Shown one piece after another: positions 6,905 to 9,006 of a DNA stretch of 9,006 bases. Origin of the DNA: Gammaproteobacteria bacterium (GTDB taxonomy: Bacteria; Pseudomonadota; Gammaproteobacteria; Enterobacterales; Psychrobiaceae); the NCBI GenBank assembly GCA_013214885.1, contig JABSRS010000075.1:2082-11087 (forward strand), read 5' to 3'. The notes beneath the pieces are model-generated. The model made no database searches. It was not told the origin of the DNA and saw nothing but the letters and a program-made list of their open reading frames with translations. The position numbers and the translations under genes were made by a program. The number at the start of each line of letters is the position of its first letter. Position 1 is the stretch's first letter.

Positions 6905-7794
6905 TGTTAGAGGCTATCCACCAAACCTTCGCCAATTTAGTGGCCAATAATGTGTTACCGGAAATGTTTAGTTACGGTTTCTTGATCAATGCTTTATTAG
7001 CCAGCTTAATGATCGGCCCGTTACTTGGCGCATTAGGCACCTTAGTGGTGGTCAAGCGCCTGGCTTTTTTATCTGAGGCAGTCGGTCACAGCGCCTTAAC
7101 CGGCGTGTCTATTGGGATCCTACTCGGAGAACCTATTACCGCTCCTTGGATCAGTTTATTTACCTTTTCAATCTTATTTGCCTTGGTGTTGCAATGGGTG
7201 CGCGGCCGAACAACCGTGCCCTACGATGCACTCATCGGGGTATTTCTCTCGTTCGCCTTAGCACTTGGCGCTGCCTTATTAATGTTTGTCGCCAAGTTTG
7301 TTAATGCTCACATCGTTGAACAAGTGCTGTTTGGCTCGGTATTAATGGCGCAAGAAAGCGATATACAAATATTACTGGTGATGTTTATTTTGGTGATAAC
7401 GCTGGCATGGCGTTTTGGTAACCAGGCCTTTTTAGTCGCGCTAGCGCCTGATATCGCCCACAACAACAAAATATCAGTCAAACTACATGATTATGGCTTT
7501 GTGTTGTTAATTGCTTTGGTTACCGTTGCCGCGGTCAAAATTATTGGCGCGATTTTAGTCGGTGCCTTGTTACTGATCCCCGCGGCCAGTGCTCGATTAG
7601 TTACCCATAACTTACGGGCGATGGTGATTTATTCGGTGACGCTATCAACATTTAGCGCCGTGAGCGGTGTGTTAGTGCCAATGTACTTTAAATTAGCGAT
7701 AGCAACTGGGCCAGCGATTATCTTATGTGCTTGCGCATGTTTTATCATTACCTTAATCATTCATGGCTGCCAAGGAAAAACACATGCATCTTAA
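6904..7794 (+). CDS. Metal ABC transporter permease (ZnuB/FpvE-type)
   Basis: This 296-residue inner-membrane permease of the ABC-3 family forms the channel for the ATPase and binding protein before it. About eight hydrophobic segments can be seen, for example LINALLASLMIGPLLGALG, FTFSILFALVLQWV, ALIGVFLSFALALGAALLMF and IQILLVMFILVITLAW. Family signatures are present: LAFLSEAVGHSALTGVSIG (coupling-loop region, about 53-71) and VKIIGAILVGALLLIPAASA toward the C-terminus. The C-terminal end (CACACFIITLIIHGCQGK) is cysteine-rich but within membrane context. The ATG overlaps the ATPase stop and the last 11 bases overlap the next gene. No frame damage is seen. Substrate follows the binding protein: a divalent metal, most likely iron given the locus. 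Confidence 0.92.
   Translation: MLEAIHQTFANLVANNVLPEMFSYGFLINALLASLMIGPLLGALGTLVVVKRLAFLSEAVGHSALTGVSIGILLGEPITAPWISLFTFSILFALVLQWVRGRTTVPYDALIGVFLSFALALGAALLMFVAKFVNAHIVEQVLFGSVLMAQESDIQILLVMFILVITLAWRFGNQAFLVALAPDIAHNNKISVKLHDYGFVLLIALVTVAAVKIIGAILVGALLLIPAASARLVTHNLRAMVIYSVTLSTFSAVSGVLVPMYFKLAIATGPAIILCACACFIITLIIHGCQGKTHAS
7772..7776 (+). promoter_or_regulatory. Ribosome binding site fixing the start at 7784
   Basis: AAGGA lies seven bases before the ATG at 7784. The in-frame ATG at 7763 has no such site and would place charged residues (AAKEKH) before the signal peptide, so 7784 is the better start. The site lies inside the permease gene, coupling the two. Confidence 0.65.
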
Positions 7795-8611
7795 ATACTT
7801 TGCGCTAGTTCTGGTGCTAACGATGGGATTACTGACATCAGCACAGGCAAGAGAAAAATCAACACCAAAATCAATACCTAAAAAGACCGTGGCTACGGTC
7901 GTGCCAGTCGTCCATAGTTTATTAAGCCAAATGCTGGCTGATACCCCGATAGAAATTACTTACTTACCGCCAAAGCGCCTACCCATCAATCGTTTGGCCA
8001 ACTGGGTGGCAACTCATGTCACTAAAAAACAACCGATAATTTCAGCCGTAGTGGGCATCGATGCCATGCGCCCTGCGCTCTCTTTTTATACCGCGTTACG
8101 TAAAGAAAATATCCATATCGTTGCCATTGATATCGCTAAAGCCTTACTCCCTAGTGGTGAACAAGTCGCCATTTACCAGCAGGATCAGCAAGGCTATTTT
8201 TGGCTTAATCTTAATAATTCCTTAATGATGGCCGGCATATTACGCCGTGATTTAACGGCGCTATGGCCTAAACACACGCCACAAATCAATAAGAATGCAG
8301 CAAAGATCAGTCAACAATTACGTCAACTGGCGATGCAATTAGACGATATTTTATTTGAACTCAACATTGAACAACTGGTGGTCGCGCAACCGGCTTTGGC
8401 TGATTTTGCGGTCAGTTTCCCCCTGCCAATAGTTACCTTAAAAGAAGCAACCGCCAATGGATTAACCACGCTTTACATTACTAAACGAGTAGTAAAAAAG
8501 TCCACCCTTAGCCCAAATGTAACCCCTTGGATTATCGATGACTTTAGCAAAGTTAGTGCTGTTAATTATAGCCAACGTTGGTTAAAATCTTCCTCAGCCC
8601 TAAAAAGGTAA
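7784..8611 (+). CDS. Second binding-protein-like periplasmic protein without metal ligands (FpvF-like position)
   Basis: This 275-residue exported protein has a signal peptide at residues 1-22 (ends AQA) and a fold pattern like the cluster A-I binding proteins: VVPVVHSLLSQML, EITYLPPKRLPINRL, YFWLNLNNSLMMAGILRRDL and LVVAQPALADFAV. These align with the ZnuA positions that normally carry the three ligand histidines (PHxY, HxWL, HDAYGY), but here the ligands are I/N, Y/F and Q/P, so it should not bind a bare metal ion. The region after the signal peptide is lysine-rich (REKSTPKSIPKK). Two binding proteins on one ABC transporter is the arrangement of P. aeruginosa FpvC (metal type) and FpvF (siderophore-binding). 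It is the last gene in the run before a 21-base gap and a different enzyme gene. Family membership is inferred from pattern; the exact ligand is unknown. Confidence 0.72.
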   Translation: MHLKYFALVLVLTMGLLTSAQAREKSTPKSIPKKTVATVVPVVHSLLSQMLADTPIEITYLPPKRLPINRLANWVATHVTKKQPIISAVVGIDAMRPALSFYTALRKENIHIVAIDIAKALLPSGEQVAIYQQDQQGYFWLNLNNSLMMAGILRRDLTALWPKHTPQINKNAAKISQQLRQLAMQLDDILFELNIEQLVVAQPALADFAVSFPLPIVTLKEATANGLTTLYITKRVVKKSTLSPNVTPWIIDDFSKVSAVNYSQRWLKSSSALKR

Positions 8612-8632
8612 ATCAACCCGTTAAGGAGTTTT

Positions 8633-9006
8633 ATGTCTTCATTACAACAACACGACATTCCAATGGATATCGCCTGTTGTCACGACTATCAACGTCACGC
8701 CCAGCAAATACTACCCGCACCAAGTTGGCATTATATTGCTGGCGGCAGTGGTGATGAGTTGACCTTAACCGCCAATAACAGTGCCTTTAATCACATCGGT
8801 TTGCAGCAAATGTTATTGCCCAAAATTAGTAGTATCGACACCACCATTAAGCTTAATGGTGTGCAGCATCAACAACCGATGCTGGTCGCGCCAATAGCCT
8901 ACCAACAACTGGCTCATCAAGATGGTGAATTAGCGACAGTACAAGCGGCTAACGCCCAAGATATTTCGATGGTGGTAAGCACACTATCCAGTACGCCGCT
9001 CGAGCA
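8633..9006 (+). CDS. FMN-dependent alpha-hydroxy-acid oxidase/dehydrogenase (lactate/glycolate type), partial
   Basis: The first 124 residues of a cytoplasmic TIM-barrel flavoenzyme are present; the gene runs past the window. The family oxidises L-2-hydroxy acids such as lactate or glycolate to 2-oxo acids with FMN. Visible marks are the conserved N-terminal YIAGGSGDELTLTANNSAF (active-site tyrosine region, about residues 34-52), the FMN-proximal PMLVAPIAYQQLAHQDGE and MVVSTLSSTPLE, which corresponds to the LSSxS/T segment near the flavin. The ATG is preceded by AAGGAG at 8623-8628 at 4-base spacing, a strong site. It begins 21 bases after the second binding-protein gene with no visible terminator between, so it may be co-transcribed, though its role does not clearly relate to iron. 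The specific substrate cannot be decided from the N-terminal third. Confidence 0.85.
   Translation, partial: MSSLQQHDIPMDIACCHDYQRHAQQILPAPSWHYIAGGSGDELTLTANNSAFNHIGLQQMLLPKISSIDTTIKLNGVQHQQPMLVAPIAYQQLAHQDGELATVQAANAQDISMVVSTLSSTPLE

Noticed and set aside
5308..7794. Naming the transporter znuABC (zinc)
   Set aside because: The binding protein lacks the zinc-type His-rich loop, and the PepSY, receptor and Fur-box context points to iron; the symbols would mislead.

Overview
The window looks like chromosomal DNA of a moderately AT-rich gammaproteobacterium, probably a marine Alteromonadales-type bacterium. This is inferred from codon use and the protein families present; no rRNA or marker gene confirms it. 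I see no insertion sequence, tRNA, CRISPR array or convincing rho-independent terminator.

The left third (about 16-3148) is a run of broken genes. From left to right: a thioredoxin-2 (trxC-type) gene on the minus strand with an in-frame stop; a plus-strand remnant of a TonB-dependent siderophore receptor with two 1-base frameshifts and most of its middle missing; a convergent minus-strand remnant of a PepSY-type membrane flavoprotein reductase (flavodoxin plus NADPH-binding pieces) with a frameshift, a large internal deletion and a nonsense codon near its end; and a plus-strand PepSY-associated transmembrane protein carrying two frameshifts. One of those lies exactly in a (TCTG)4 tract, where removing one unit restores the frame. 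A good Fur-box match (2452-2470) and a plausible promoter (2476-2505) sit between the last two, divergent, genes.

The right two thirds (3174-8611) is an intact, tightly packed plus-strand operon: DUF2271 periplasmic protein, DUF4198 periplasmic protein, a 100-aa exported protein, a one-pass membrane protein (DUF6162-like), a ZnuA-type binding protein with its metal ligands, an ABC ATPase, an ABC permease of the ZnuB/MntB class, and a second binding-protein-like protein that has lost the ligands. Neighbouring genes overlap or lie within 26 bases. At 8633 an FMN-dependent alpha-hydroxy-acid oxidase/dehydrogenase begins and runs off the window.

The order (PepSY membrane protein, small periplasmic/membrane proteins, binding protein, ATPase, permease, second binding protein) resembles the Pseudomonas aeruginosa fpvGHJK-fpvCDEF locus, which strips iron from ferripyoverdine in the periplasm. 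The best reading is a Fur-controlled ferric-siderophore uptake and periplasmic iron-release locus. Its outer-membrane receptor and both redox/membrane components have decayed or are switched off, while the periplasmic and ABC transport part remains open.
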